From CAVXZE01 sp963766175 (GTDB taxonomy: Bacteria > Myxococcota_A > UBA9160 > UBA6930), in assembly GCA_963766175.1 (NCBI GenBank), contig CAVXZE010000001.1, positions 248,001 to 312,000 on the forward strand: a stretch of 64,000 nucleotides of DNA. Direction: 5' to 3'. Positions 46,028-53,930 of the stretch are shown here, piece after piece. A model generated the notes under the pieces. That model was not told where the DNA came from. It ran no database searches and saw only the letters and a program-made list of their open reading frames with translations. A program made the position numbers and the translations under genes. Within the stretch, counting starts at the first letter, position 1. Each line of letters starts with the position of its first letter.

Positions 46028-47337
46028 CTCGGCTCGCGGAGTTGGGCAAACGAATCGATTCCCGCCAGGCGCAGATCGGTGTCATCGGTCTCGGCTACGT
46101 GGGGCTGCCCCTGGCGCTGGAGTTCGCCAAGGCAGGGTTCCGGGTCACCGGCTTCGAGTTGGACGAAGAGAAGGTCCGGACCATCCACGAGGGCGGATCC
46201 TACCTCGAGGACATCACCGCGGAGGAGGTGAAGTCGGCGCGGGACGCGGGCAAGCTCGAGGCCACCCTCGACTACGGAACGCTATCCAAGGCCGATGTGA
46301 TCAACGTCTGCGTGCCGACTCCCCTCACCAAGACCAAGGATCCCGATGTCTCCCACATCGTGAAGGCGGTGGAGGAGATCCGAAAGCGCCTCAGGAGCGG
46401 ACAGCTGGTCATTCTCGGCAGTACGACCTATCCGGGCACCACTCACGACCTCTTCATCCCCCTGCTCGAGGAGTCGGGCCTGGAGGTGGGGGTCGACTTC
46501 TCGGTGGCCTTTTCCCCCGAACGCATCGACCCGGGCAACAAGGAGTTCCCGCTCCACCGGGTGCCCAAGGTCGTCGGCGGCGAGACTCCTCACTGCACGG
46601 CGCTGTGCGCGAAGGTCTTCGAGGCGATCTTCGACAGTGTGGTCACGGTCTCCTCGACCCAGAGCGCTGAGATGGTGAAGCTGCTCGAGAACACCTTCCG
46701 AGCCATCAACATCGGTCTCGCCAACGAGATCGCCCTGATGTGCAACCGCCTGGGCCTCGACGTCTGGGAGGTCATCGAGGCGGCGGCGAGCAAGCCGTAC
46801 GGCTTCATGAAGTTCGAGCCAGGGCCGGGTCTCGGAGGCCACTGCATCCCGGTGGATCCCACCTACCTGGCCTGGAAGATGAAGTCGCTCAATTTTCCGG
46901 CGCGCTTCATCGACACCGCGACCGAGATCAACGGCCACATGCCCGAGCATGTGGCCAGGACGGTGGGGGATCTTCTCAACGAGGAGCGCATCGCGGTGAA
47001 TGGCGCCCGGATCCTGATCCTCGGTGTGGCCTACAAGGGAGACGTCTCGGACATGCGTGAATCCCCGGCCCTGGACATCATCGCGTTGCTCGAGGCCAAG
47101 GGCGCCGAGATCCGCTACCACGACCCTCATGTTCCCGAGGTTCGACTGGAGAACCGCACGGCCAAGAGCGTCGACCTGACGGACGAAGTCATCGGCTCGG
47201 CTGACCTGGTCGTCATCGTCACGAACCACAGCTGTGTGGACTACGAGCGCCTGGTCGCCGGCGCCCACCGCGTCTACGACACCCGGAACGCCACCCGGAA
47301 CCTCACAGTGGGAAAGGAGAAAGTCCGAAAACTCTAG
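46024..47337 (+). CDS. UDP-sugar 6-dehydrogenase (WbpA/WecC-like)
   Basis: 437 residues. NAD-dependent oxidation of a UDP-sugar (probably UDP-GlcNAc type) to its uronic acid for surface polysaccharide. Rossmann loop GLGYVGLPLALEFAKAGF, the STTYPGTT motif, catalytic Cys274 in GLGGHCIPVDPTYLAWK, and GVAYKGDVSDMRESP in the C-terminal domain. The exact sugar cannot be settled. Last protein gene before tRNA-Gly. Confidence 0.9.
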   Translation: MTRLAELGKRIDSRQAQIGVIGLGYVGLPLALEFAKAGFRVTGFELDEEKVRTIHEGGSYLEDITAEEVKSARDAGKLEATLDYGTLSKADVINVCVPTPLTKTKDPDVSHIVKAVEEIRKRLRSGQLVILGSTTYPGTTHDLFIPLLEESGLEVGVDFSVAFSPERIDPGNKEFPLHRVPKVVGGETPHCTALCAKVFEAIFDSVVTVSSTQSAEMVKLLENTFRAINIGLANEIALMCNRLGLDVWEVIEAAASKPYGFMKFEPGPGLGGHCIPVDPTYLAWKMKSLNFPARFIDTATEINGHMPEHVARTVGDLLNEERIAVNGARILILGVAYKGDVSDMRESPALDIIALLEAKGAEIRYHDPHVPEVRLENRTAKSVDLTDEVIGSADLVVIVTNHSCVDYERLVAGAHRVYDTRNATRNLTVGKEKVRKL

Positions 47338-47408
47338 GAACGGCGGGGGGTTTGGCCCGATTCCCCTCGACGGTCGGCGCTACTTTCCCTATCTTTTGCT
47401 GAACACGG

Positions 47409-47484
47409 GCACGAGTAGCTCAGCTGGTAGAGCACCACGTTGCCAACGTGGAAGTCGCCGGTTCGAACCCGGTCTCGTGCTCCA
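47409..47484 (+). tRNA. tRNA-Gly (GCC anticodon)
   Basis: A full 76-base cloverleaf with encoded CCA. The acceptor strands GCACGAG and CTCGTGC pair; the D arm reads AGCTCAGCTGGTAGAGC; the anticodon stem is CCACG/CGTGG with GCC at 47442-47444; the T loop is GTTCGAA. It marks the border between core genes and the IS-rich region. Confidence 0.97.
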
Positions 47485-47494
47485 GGGTTTTCGT

Positions 47495-47525
47495 AACGCC
47501 CTCGCGGATTTGCCGCGGGGGCGTT
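47495..47525 (+). terminator. Rho-independent terminator of tRNA-Gly
   Basis: AACGCCCTCGCGG, ATTTG, CCGCGGGGGCGTT: a 13-bp stem with one G-U pair and a five-base loop, followed by GGTTTTGG. Confidence 0.85.
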
Positions 47526-47864
47526 CCGGTTTTGGTCGTGTTTGGCGTCACGTGACATCCCCAGTGCACGTGTAGCCGATTCCCGAATGAGGACGGGGAG
47601 CTAGCCGATCACGTACTGTGGGCACGCAATGGGCACGCAGTCCGGCAGAGTCGCACTGCCGGGCCCACAATCGAACCATGCTCGAGGGTTGCTCCGGGGT
47701 TGGTGTCAGGGCTTCGCGTTCGTGCCGAGCCCCTAGGCGATGGCTGGCGTCGCGGACGCCCATGCCGCCCGCCAGCCAACGTATCCCGCGGCTGATCACG
47801 CACCTCGATAAGTGGCCGTGATTCGGAGGAAATCCAGTTATTGGGATGGACCCGGTCTGTCAAT
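47526..47864. other. No gene recognised between tRNA terminator and IS remnant
   Basis: About 340 bases with short unsupported reading frames only. It contains a close direct repeat GGGCACGCA (twice within 47619-47640). I found no integrase or phage gene and no copy of the tRNA 3' end here. Confidence 0.5.
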
Positions 47865-47982
47865 CCAAAGTAGAAATGTCGGGATTCCAGCAAGTTAGAG
47901 ATGTCGGGCGGGCCCCGGTTCAGGGATTGGCCGGAGCATCAGCCCGGGCCCTGGCGGTACGGATCTGGCGCTTCTCGCGAAG
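47865..47982. mobile_element. Stranded left end of an ISNCY-type element
   Basis: CCAAAGT-N2-AAATGTCG and then TTAGAGATGTCGGG match, as inverted sequences, the right end of the ISNCY-type element at 52.87 kb. The last 89 bases (47894-47982) are identical to 51445-51533 at the left end of that element. No transposase follows here, so this is a leftover end or a recombination scar. Confidence 0.75.
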
Positions 47983-48378
47983 ATGTCGCTGAGATCGTCT
48001 TTCCGCCCGTCTGACCCAGTCCCGGGTGCGCGAAGCTCGCTCTCTTCTCGAGTCCGAGAACGAGTGTTCGCTGGCTGTACCACCTGGGCACGTCCAGGTG
48101 CGTGCTCCGTAGCTCGCAATTCTGTGAACCCCCCAATCGGCAGAGAGGCTGACGGGGCAAGGTGGATCGAATGGGTGTACCTGCTCGTCCGTCACCATCC
48201 ACGCCGCCCCCTCCCCGAAGGGTGAGGCAGCAGGAACTACAGCAACAAACCGGCAGTTCTAGTTGTCGTTGGGTGGCAAAAGTAATTGTCGTTGATCAAC
48301 CGGCAGTGGTACTACAACCGCGGGCAGGTCAGCGCTGGATCACGACTGCTGGATCAATGTCGACCTGACCGAGAAGGC
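47983..48378. other. Unassigned sequence with a nested short repeat
   Basis: No supported gene. Bases 48249-48307 hold ACCGGCAGT, TTGTCGTT, TTGTCGTTG, ACCGGCAGT in nested order, reminiscent of the multiple terminal repeats of IS21-like or Tn7-like transposons, but too little remains to assign it. Confidence 0.4.
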
Positions 48379-48969
48379 TCAACCATCCTTCACCTTCCAC
48401 TCGAGCATCAAGTCGACGTCGCACATCGACAGAGACCGGACCAGGACTCGGCCGCTTTTGTTGAAGGCCCGTAGGACGCCTTCGAAGACTCCGATCTCGT
48501 GCACGTCGGGAAAATTTCAGACGCCTCGCAGCGCGACGATCGCCCGACCCTCCCGGAATTCGAGCACCTCGGCTGAGGCCCCCTCCCCGGCGAGGAAATA
48601 CGCCTTCGGCAGCAAGTGAAGGCCACGCTCGAACTCGGTGCCGAAGGCCATCACGACCCTGCCGATATGTGTCTCCATGAAGGCGGGATACTGCAGCTGG
48701 CCGAGCCGGCGCACGCCCTCTCTCGGAGCTGCCTCGGGAGACGCGAGCGACGCCGACTCAGCGGCGACCTCGAGAAACTCCGGCACGGGGTAGTCCCGAA
48801 AGGCGAGATACCTCCCACGACCCGGACGCGTGCCAGAGCGCTTCTCTGCAGCGTCGATCATCGCCTGAAAGAACATGCCCTTGATTCGCACGTGTTGGGG
48901 CAGGCGGGCCAGTCGCTCCGGCAGGTCCAGCGGGCCGTCGAATCGAGGCACCTCGAACTCAGGGCTCAT
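48379..48969 (-). pseudogene. DUF2378/TIGR02265-like protein interrupted by an in-frame TGA
   Basis: The 150 residues from the ATG at 48969 (after GGAG) include LPQHVRIKGMFFQAMIDAAEK, YLAFRDYPVPEFLEVAAE and LHLLPKAYFLAGEG, fitting the myxobacterial TIGR02265/DUF2378 family. A TGA at 48517-48519 stops it, but the same frame continues with NFPDVHEIGVFEGVLRAF and ends LMLEWK at 48379-48381, which is the usual family C-terminus. A Trp codon TGG changed to TGA would explain it. The truncated protein may still be made. A sigma-28-like promoter lies upstream. Confidence 0.75.
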
Positions 48970-48992
48970 CGCCGCTTCTCCATCCCTCCCGC

Positions 48993-49020
48993 TATTCGAG
49001 CTGGGGCAGGATCCGCTTTA
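48993..49020 (-). promoter_or_regulatory. Sigma-28-like promoter of the DUF2378-like gene
   Basis: On the minus strand: TAAAGCGG, 12 bases, CTCGAATA, 24 bases before the ATG. The first box and spacing are identical to those before the gene at 51268. Confidence 0.5.
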
Positions 49021-49084
49021 GCCTCCAGCGAGGGCTTTAACTGGACACGAGGGCAAGTCCCCATATTCCAGGGAGATGACCTAG

Positions 49085-50376
49085 CAGGCTGCGGAAAAAC
49101 CCCGTGCATAGCGTGCAATTCGATGATACGCGGTTGATAGGGGGTAGGGAGATGCGCGGAACCGATCAACCGCAGTCCACGATGTTCAGCTACGTGTCGC
49201 CGGAAGCCCGGATTCCGGACGATCACCCGCTCCGCGCGACGCGGGAGATGGCCAATCGGGCTCTCGGGCGTCTGGACCGCAAGTTCCGCAGCCTGTACTC
49301 GCGGACGGGGCGTCCGTCGATTCCGCCGGAGCAGCTGCTGCGCGCGCTGCTCCTGCAGGTGCTCTATTCGGTTCGAAGCGAGCGGCTGCTGATGGAGCAG
49401 CTCGAGTACAACCTGCTGTTCCGCTGGTTCGTGGGGCTCGAGATGGATGATCGCGTCTGGGACGTGACGGTGTTCACGAAGAATCGGGATCGGCTGCTGC
49501 GGGGAGAGATCGCGGAGGCGTTCTTTCAGGCGGTGTTGGAGGAGGCGCGAGAGCACGGCCTTCTCTCTGACGAGCATTTCACGGTAGACGGCACGTTGAT
49601 CGAGGCGTGGGCGGGTCACAAGAGCTTTCGGCCCAAGGACGAGGGTAAGGGTGGCCGCGGTGGCGGACGGAAGGCAACGGAACGGGACTTCCACGGTGAG
49701 CGTCGGAAGAACGACACGCACGCTTCGACGACAGACCCGGAGTCCCGGCTGTTCCGCAAAGGGAAGGGGAAGGAAGCGAAGCTGTGCTTTATGGGCCACG
49801 TCGTGACGGAGAACCGGCATGGCTTGGTGGTGGCTGCGCGAACCACGCTGGCGACGGGTACCGCAGAGCGTGAGGCTTCGGTGGCGATGATGAAGAGGCT
49901 ACCGCGAGGCCGTCGATCGACGCTGGGCGGAGACAAGGGCTACGACACCCAGGCCCAGGTTCGGGATCTTCGAAAGCTGGGTGTCACGCCGCACGTGGCA
50001 CAGAACGACAAGGGTCGGAGCAGCGCCGTCGACGATCGAACCACGACGCACGTGGGCTACGAGATCAGCCAGCGGAAGCGCAAGGCGATCGAGCAGGTCT
50101 TCGGTTGGGGCAAGACGGTGGGCCCGATCCGCAAGACGAAACATCGGGGCAGGGACCGCGTGGGCTGGATGTTCACGTTCACCCAGGCGGCCTACAACCT
50201 CGTGCGAATGAGGAACCTGCTATGCCCGACGTAGCCAACCCGCCCGAGTGGAGCGCGAAACCGATGACGAGCCGGACAACAAGAGCGCACGAAACGCCGA
50301 TTCCGCGCTCATGTACGAGCGAAAGCCCCTCGAACCCCCGGGTTTCCCTCCCTGTCCGGCGTTCTTCCGCAGCCTG
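49085..50376 (+). mobile_element. IS5-family insertion sequence
   Basis: The ends CTAGCAGGCTGCGGAA (49081-49096) and TTCCGCAGCCTGCTAG (50365-50380) are perfect inverted copies over 16 bases. The outer CTAG on both sides fits the four-base target duplication of IS5-type elements, leaving a 1,292-bp element with one transposase gene. Fully intact ends suggest a recent insertion. Confidence 0.85.
49152..50234 (+). CDS. IS5-family transposase
   Basis: 360 residues from ATG at 49152, just after GGTAGGGAG; an in-frame GTG at 49104 is less likely. DDE catalytic residues are seen in HFTVDGTLIEAW, LGGDKGYDTQ and the Glu of AIEQVFGWGKTVG. The N-terminal part has the usual QLEYNLLFRWFVGL segment. No frame break, so probably active. 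Confidence 0.92.
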   Translation: MRGTDQPQSTMFSYVSPEARIPDDHPLRATREMANRALGRLDRKFRSLYSRTGRPSIPPEQLLRALLLQVLYSVRSERLLMEQLEYNLLFRWFVGLEMDDRVWDVTVFTKNRDRLLRGEIAEAFFQAVLEEAREHGLLSDEHFTVDGTLIEAWAGHKSFRPKDEGKGGRGGGRKATERDFHGERRKNDTHASTTDPESRLFRKGKGKEAKLCFMGHVVTENRHGLVVAARTTLATGTAEREASVAMMKRLPRGRRSTLGGDKGYDTQAQVRDLRKLGVTPHVAQNDKGRSSAVDDRTTTHVGYEISQRKRKAIEQVFGWGKTVGPIRKTKHRGRDRVGWMFTFTQAAYNLVRMRNLLCPT

Positions 50377-50380
50377 CTAG

Positions 50381-50683
50381 GGCTTTCCCAGGAGCCCCCG
50401 ACCCCCACAGGCCCGACAGAAGGCCCGGAGGGCGCCAGAGCGCTCCAACTCGGTCCGGGTGGTGTGAGGGTGGACCAGTCGGGCCGAGAAGATCCCAGGC
50501 ACCGCCCCCGAGCGTGGGTCTGTGGGCGCAGAATCAGATTCCTGGGCGCTCTCGACCCGTTGCGAAGGGGCACCATGCGTGAGGATCACCGGATCCCGAA
50601 ACCCAACCCGCTAGGGCGCTTCTTCCCCGTGGTGAGCGATCCGGAGGAGGATCTCTGGAAAGGAGTCGATCGCGGCTGCGCGC
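50381..50683. other. About 300 bases with no recognisable gene
   Basis: This is the right flank of the IS5-type insertion. It ran originally straight on from 49080 (upstream region of the DUF2378-like gene). It holds only short reading frames on both strands without family features, and no clear terminator. Confidence 0.5.
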
Positions 50684-51268
50684 TCAGCTTCGCTCGTAGC
50701 GCCAGTGCGAATCGGAGACCCGGATCAGCCGGTAGGGGGGCAGATACGGATGGATGCGCTCCGACGTGTGCTGGATCATCCCCAGGATGACGTCGCCCAG
50801 CAGAGGCGGCAGCTCCTGCGCGCCGTTGACGTCCAGGACGATCATATCCTTCGCTTCCTCGCGAGCACGCAGGTCGCCCACCGTAAACATCGAGCCGAAA
50901 ATGCTCACGATGAGATTCACGTACTTGAGCAGGTGCTGATTCTGCGCTGCCACATCCACGCGGTCCACCACCGCCATCTGAGGATGGAGCCCGCTCTCGG
51001 CGAAGCGCTGCGCGACGGTTCGCCCTCGCTTCTGCAGATAGGCGGCGTCTCCCTGCCCCTCGATCTCGAAGAGAAGCTCGAGCATGCGCCCGTAGGAGGC
51101 GAGCGAGTACCAGGCCGTGGGCTCCAGCTCGCTGCGAAGGAGTTCCATGTCCTCCGGCTGGAGATGGTCTTCCAGAGTGGCAGGACTGATCCCGCCCCGT
51201 GACTCCAGGGAGCGCACGTCCCCGACGATCGAGGCCATAGCGGATCCCTTGATCGCAGCCGATGCCAT
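50684..51268 (-). CDS. Hypothetical signalling-associated protein
   Basis: 194 residues, start ATG after AGAGAGG. I do not recognise the family with confidence. The segment TAWYSLASYGRMLELLFEIEG followed by YLQKRGRTVAQRFAESGL resembles the helical part of the heme-NO-binding/V4R/DUF2378-like proteins common in Myxococcota. No membrane segment or catalytic motif. It shares a sigma-28-like promoter with the DUF2378-like gene 2.3 kb away and may be a paralogue that diverged. Confidence 0.65.
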   Translation of the reverse strand: MASAAIKGSAMASIVGDVRSLESRGGISPATLEDHLQPEDMELLRSELEPTAWYSLASYGRMLELLFEIEGQGDAAYLQKRGRTVAQRFAESGLHPQMAVVDRVDVAAQNQHLLKYVNLIVSIFGSMFTVGDLRAREEAKDMIVLDVNGAQELPPLLGDVILGMIQHTSERIHPYLPPYRLIRVSDSHWRYERS

Positions 51269-51315
51269 AGAGACCTCTCTTTTGGGCGCGGGACCCCGCC
51301 CGCTCCGTATTCCCC

Positions 51316-51343
51316 ATATCGGGAATGGGGGGAATCCGCTTTA
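51316..51343 (-). promoter_or_regulatory. Sigma-28-like promoter of the 50.7-kb gene
   Basis: TAAAGCGG, 12 bases, CCCGATAT on the minus strand, 48 bases before the ATG. The -10 box matches six of eight positions of the FliA consensus GCCGATAA; the spacer is one base longer than the enteric norm. Confidence 0.55.
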
Positions 51344-51432
51344 GACTGTGCGGGAAGAGTCTCAGCCGCGGAATAGGCTCGCGTTCACTCCATGGCGTTG
51401 GGGGACCGGTGGATGAGTTCTGAGAACAGACA

Positions 51433-52874
51433 GGATTCCCGCGAGTTAGAGATGTCGGGCGGGCCCCGGTTCAGGGATTGGCCGGAGCATCAGCCCGGGC
51501 CCTGGCGGTACGGATCTGGCGCTTCTCGCGAAGGGTGACCTTCGGGCTGGAGAGGCGCTGTTAGTCCCGCTCTCGCTGATCGGCCTGGATCTTGGCCAGG
51601 ACGGCTCCTAGGCGCTTGTTGGACACGATGTCGGCCTGCGTCACACGCCGGAGCTTGTGGAAAGCCCGGAACGGGAGACTCCGGCCCTCGCGTCGGATTT
51701 CGACGCGGCCACCTGCGTCCGCGTACACCCGGCACATGCGGCCCCGAAGGCGTAGGGTCTCCGGGCTGGGGTCGATCAAGTATACGCCGCCCCGGTAGTG
51801 AAGGGTCAGCTCTTTGGAGATCTTCCGATCTTCCTGCAAGGTGAAGATCCGCGCGAGGTCCTCGTCGTCGCGAACCGGGCGGTGGACGTCGTGATCGCTC
51901 AAGGGCTCTCTGCCGAATCGCTCGTTGTAGGCCGCCATGAACTCCGGCGCGTAGGCATTGGCTGCCTCCGTCGTAGAGATGCTCTGGAGACGGAGCTCCT
52001 TCACGAGTCGATCCTGCAGCGTGAGGTGCGCACGCTCGACACGCCCCTTTGCCTGCGGCGTGCTGGCGCAGATGATGTCGATGTTCAGTTCCGACAAGGC
52101 TCGACTGAACTGCGTCATCCCCACTGTCTTGCGTGGCTCGGTGGCGTTGATCCGAAAGATGCTGGCTTGGTCGCTGTAGAACGCGACGGGCTTGCCATGG
52201 CGTTCGAGGTACGTCCTCGTCGCCGCGAAGTAGCTGAACGTCGACTCCGAAGGGACGAATCGAAGTTCCATCAGGCGACTCGTCGCATCATCCACGTAGA
52301 CGAGGAGCGTGCACCGTGGGGCTCGGTCCTCGAACCACTCGTGATCGCAGCCATCGATCTGGATCAGCTCCCCCAGGCAGGAACGACGGCGGCGAGGTTG
52401 GTGAATGCGTTGCCGCTGAGAACGGGGCACCCAAAGCTTGGCCTCGATCATCCAGCGCCGGAGGGTCTCGACCGACACCGCGACGCCGTGAACCGCTCGG
52501 AGCTTCTCGGCCGCGAGCGTCGGTCCGAAGTCGCTGTAACGCGACACGATCAAGTCCAGAGCGCGACGCCGCAGATCGTCAGGCAACTTCCGGTTGCTGG
52601 TCCGCCCACGCTTCCTCGAGACCAATCCCCGAGGACCTTCGATGCGGAGCCTCCTGCACAGGCGTTCGACCTGGCGGATCCCCAGGCCCAGTTGCTCGGC
52701 CGCCTGCGTTTGAGTCAGCCGGCGATCCAGGACGCGACCCAGAACCTCCAGCCGGTTCAGCTCCCTGCCACTGATCGTCAGGTACCCCGGGTCGTCCATG
52801 TCGGCCTCCCAGCACGACACGGTGCCCGAGACCCGACATTTCTAATGGGGAGAAACTCGACATTTGCACTTTGG
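51433..52874 (-). mobile_element. ISNCY-type insertion sequence with truncated left end
   Basis: The right end (inverted CCAAAGTGCAAATGTCG, to 52874) is complete. The left end begins inside the repeat at GGATTCC and keeps the 89-bp segment 51445-51533 that is also at 47894-47982, but lacks the outermost CCAAAGT box. The transposase gene lies inside. It landed in the 3' part of an rve transposase gene at its right side. Confidence 0.75.
51561..52799 (-). CDS. ISNCY-family transposase
   Basis: 412 residues from ATG at 52799 (after GGGAGG). It has an N-terminal helix-turn-helix (LTQTQAAEQLGLGIRQVERL), an rve catalytic core with Asp in LIQIDGCDHEWF and YVDDATSRLM, YSDQASIFRIN, and the Glu in RVERAHLTLQDRLVK, and a C-terminal basic domain (RRVTQADIVSNKR). 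No frame break. Confidence 0.9.
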   Translation of the reverse strand: MDDPGYLTISGRELNRLEVLGRVLDRRLTQTQAAEQLGLGIRQVERLCRRLRIEGPRGLVSRKRGRTSNRKLPDDLRRRALDLIVSRYSDFGPTLAAEKLRAVHGVAVSVETLRRWMIEAKLWVPRSQRQRIHQPRRRRSCLGELIQIDGCDHEWFEDRAPRCTLLVYVDDATSRLMELRFVPSESTFSYFAATRTYLERHGKPVAFYSDQASIFRINATEPRKTVGMTQFSRALSELNIDIICASTPQAKGRVERAHLTLQDRLVKELRLQSISTTEAANAYAPEFMAAYNERFGREPLSDHDVHRPVRDDEDLARIFTLQEDRKISKELTLHYRGGVYLIDPSPETLRLRGRMCRVYADAGGRVEIRREGRSLPFRAFHKLRRVTQADIVSNKRLGAVLAKIQADQRERD

Positions 52875-52876
52875 GC

Positions 52877-53045
52877 TTACCCGGTCATCGATCTTGCCGC
52901 CGCCCGGTTCGCCTCCATTCGCTTCTCGTGCGCCCCCACTCGCGCGGCGGCGAGATTGATGACCACCGTGTCCCCGTTGCCGAAGTAACACTCGACGGGC
53001 GTCTGACCGTTGGAGGCCGCATGGACACGGACAAAACCACGACCT
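52877..53045 (-). pseudogene. 3' fragment of an rve-family transposase
   Basis: Minus-strand translation gives NGQTPVECYFGNGDTVV and INLAAARVGAHEKRMEANR, matching the C-terminal end of the transposase at 54.0-55.3 kb (NGQTPDEMYFGHGDAVV, AARVRVRQERMKANR). It is cut on the 3' side by the ISNCY-type right end and lacks everything upstream. Confidence 0.8.
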
Positions 53046-53108
53046 CACGGACCACCGCGCCAGCCCTCGACCCTACCAGCTCTACATGAACGGGAGACAC
53101 CTTCTGGC

Positions 53109-53124
53109 TGGCACGCTCCTTGCT
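53109..53124 (+). promoter_or_regulatory. Sigma-54-like box antisense to the receiver gene
   Basis: TGGCACGCTCCTTGCT has GG and GC ten bases apart. It points into the 3' end of a minus-strand gene and no plus-strand gene starts nearby, so it may be chance or an antisense promoter. Confidence 0.3.
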
Positions 53125-53136
53125 GTGAACGATCGA

Positions 53137-53550
53137 TCAACAAGCGGCGGTATTGCCCTCTCGTGGTCGAACCTGCGCCAGAAGCGCCTCGAGTATGGAC
53201 GCGAGTTGGCCGGGCGCTGCGCCCTTCTCGACGGCGCCGAGGGCTCCCGTCTCCTCGACCAGTCGCTCGAGTTCGGCCCGCTCCAACCCAGAGTAGAAGA
53301 TGAACGCGGTGGGCTGTGCGCCGCGTGCAAGGTCTTGAACTCGAAGCACCTTCAGAAGCTCGTGACCGGAGATCCCCGGCATCTTGACGTCCAACACAAC
53401 CACGTCGGGGCATTCGCGGAGTACCGCGACCGCGGTTCCCAGTGCTGTCGCCCGCGCAAGTACTTCGTGGCCTTGGCTCTCGAGGATCGCGCTGGCGATC
53501 TCTAGCGCCACCGGGTCATCGTCAACGACCATTACCTTCAACCGGGCCAT
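53137..53550 (-). CDS. Stand-alone response regulator receiver protein
   Basis: 137 residues from ATG at 53550. CheY-like: acidic DDD in VMVVDDDPVALEIA, phosphoacceptor Asp in VVVLDVKMPGISGHELL, and the switch region in FIFYSGLERAELE. No output domain. Just upstream, on the same strand, GCCGATAA (53574-53581) is a perfect FliA -10 box 23 bases from the start, but the -35 is poor. The histidine kinases at 57.4 and 60.9 kb are possible partners. Confidence 0.88.
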   Translation of the reverse strand: MARLKVMVVDDDPVALEIASAILESQGHEVLARATALGTAVAVLRECPDVVVLDVKMPGISGHELLKVLRVQDLARGAQPTAFIFYSGLERAELERLVEETGALGAVEKGAAPGQLASILEALLAQVRPREGNTAAC

Positions 53551-53599
53551 GCGTGTCCCCAAGGGTGCCCTGCTTATCGGCAGGCCGGGGTCGGCTGTG

Positions 53600-53930
53600 A
53601 AGTGTCTCCCTGTCCGTCCCAAGAACCCTGCCGGCGCCTCTGGGCGCTCCCTTCGGTCCCACGGATGCCCTGCTCGGCACTGTCACGAGCTCCGGGGTCA
53701 ACGCCGAGGGCAATCCGCTCAAGTGGACCGATACCACCGCGGCCAGCACTCTCGTGAACGTCACGGAGAGTCCCACCCGCGGCGATACCGAGGGCTGGGA
53801 GATCTACAACTTCACCGCGGACGCCCACCCGATCCATCTGCACCTGGCTGCGCTTGGAGGTGATCGGCCGGACCCTCTTCGACAGGAGTCCGAGTCCGAA
53901 CGGGAACCCCCAGCCCTGCTGCGTTTCAGG
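53600..53930 (+). pseudogene. Multicopper oxidase C-terminal fragment
   Basis: The plus frame reads PAPLGAPFGPTDALLGTV, then TEGWEIYNFTADAHPIHLHL, the type 1 copper region of bilirubin oxidase/CotA-like enzymes (HPIHLH). After HLHL the frame shifts and continues EVIGRTLFDRSPSPNGNPQP. No start and no N-terminal domains remain. It stops exactly where the left end of the next element begins (near 53925). Confidence 0.75.

Noticed and set aside
47619..47640. Close GGGCACGCA repeats as a possible phage attachment core
   Set aside because: Too short, do not match the tRNA 3' end, and no integrase gene is near.
47548..48225. Several small open frames after tRNA-Gly on both strands
   Set aside because: No ribosome sites, motifs or sensible composition; the area is IS debris.
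48517..48519. Selenocysteine reading of the TGA in the DUF2378-like gene
   Set aside because: The family has no catalytic Cys/Sec at this position and no following hairpin typical of bacterial SECIS was evident; a Trp-to-stop change is simpler.
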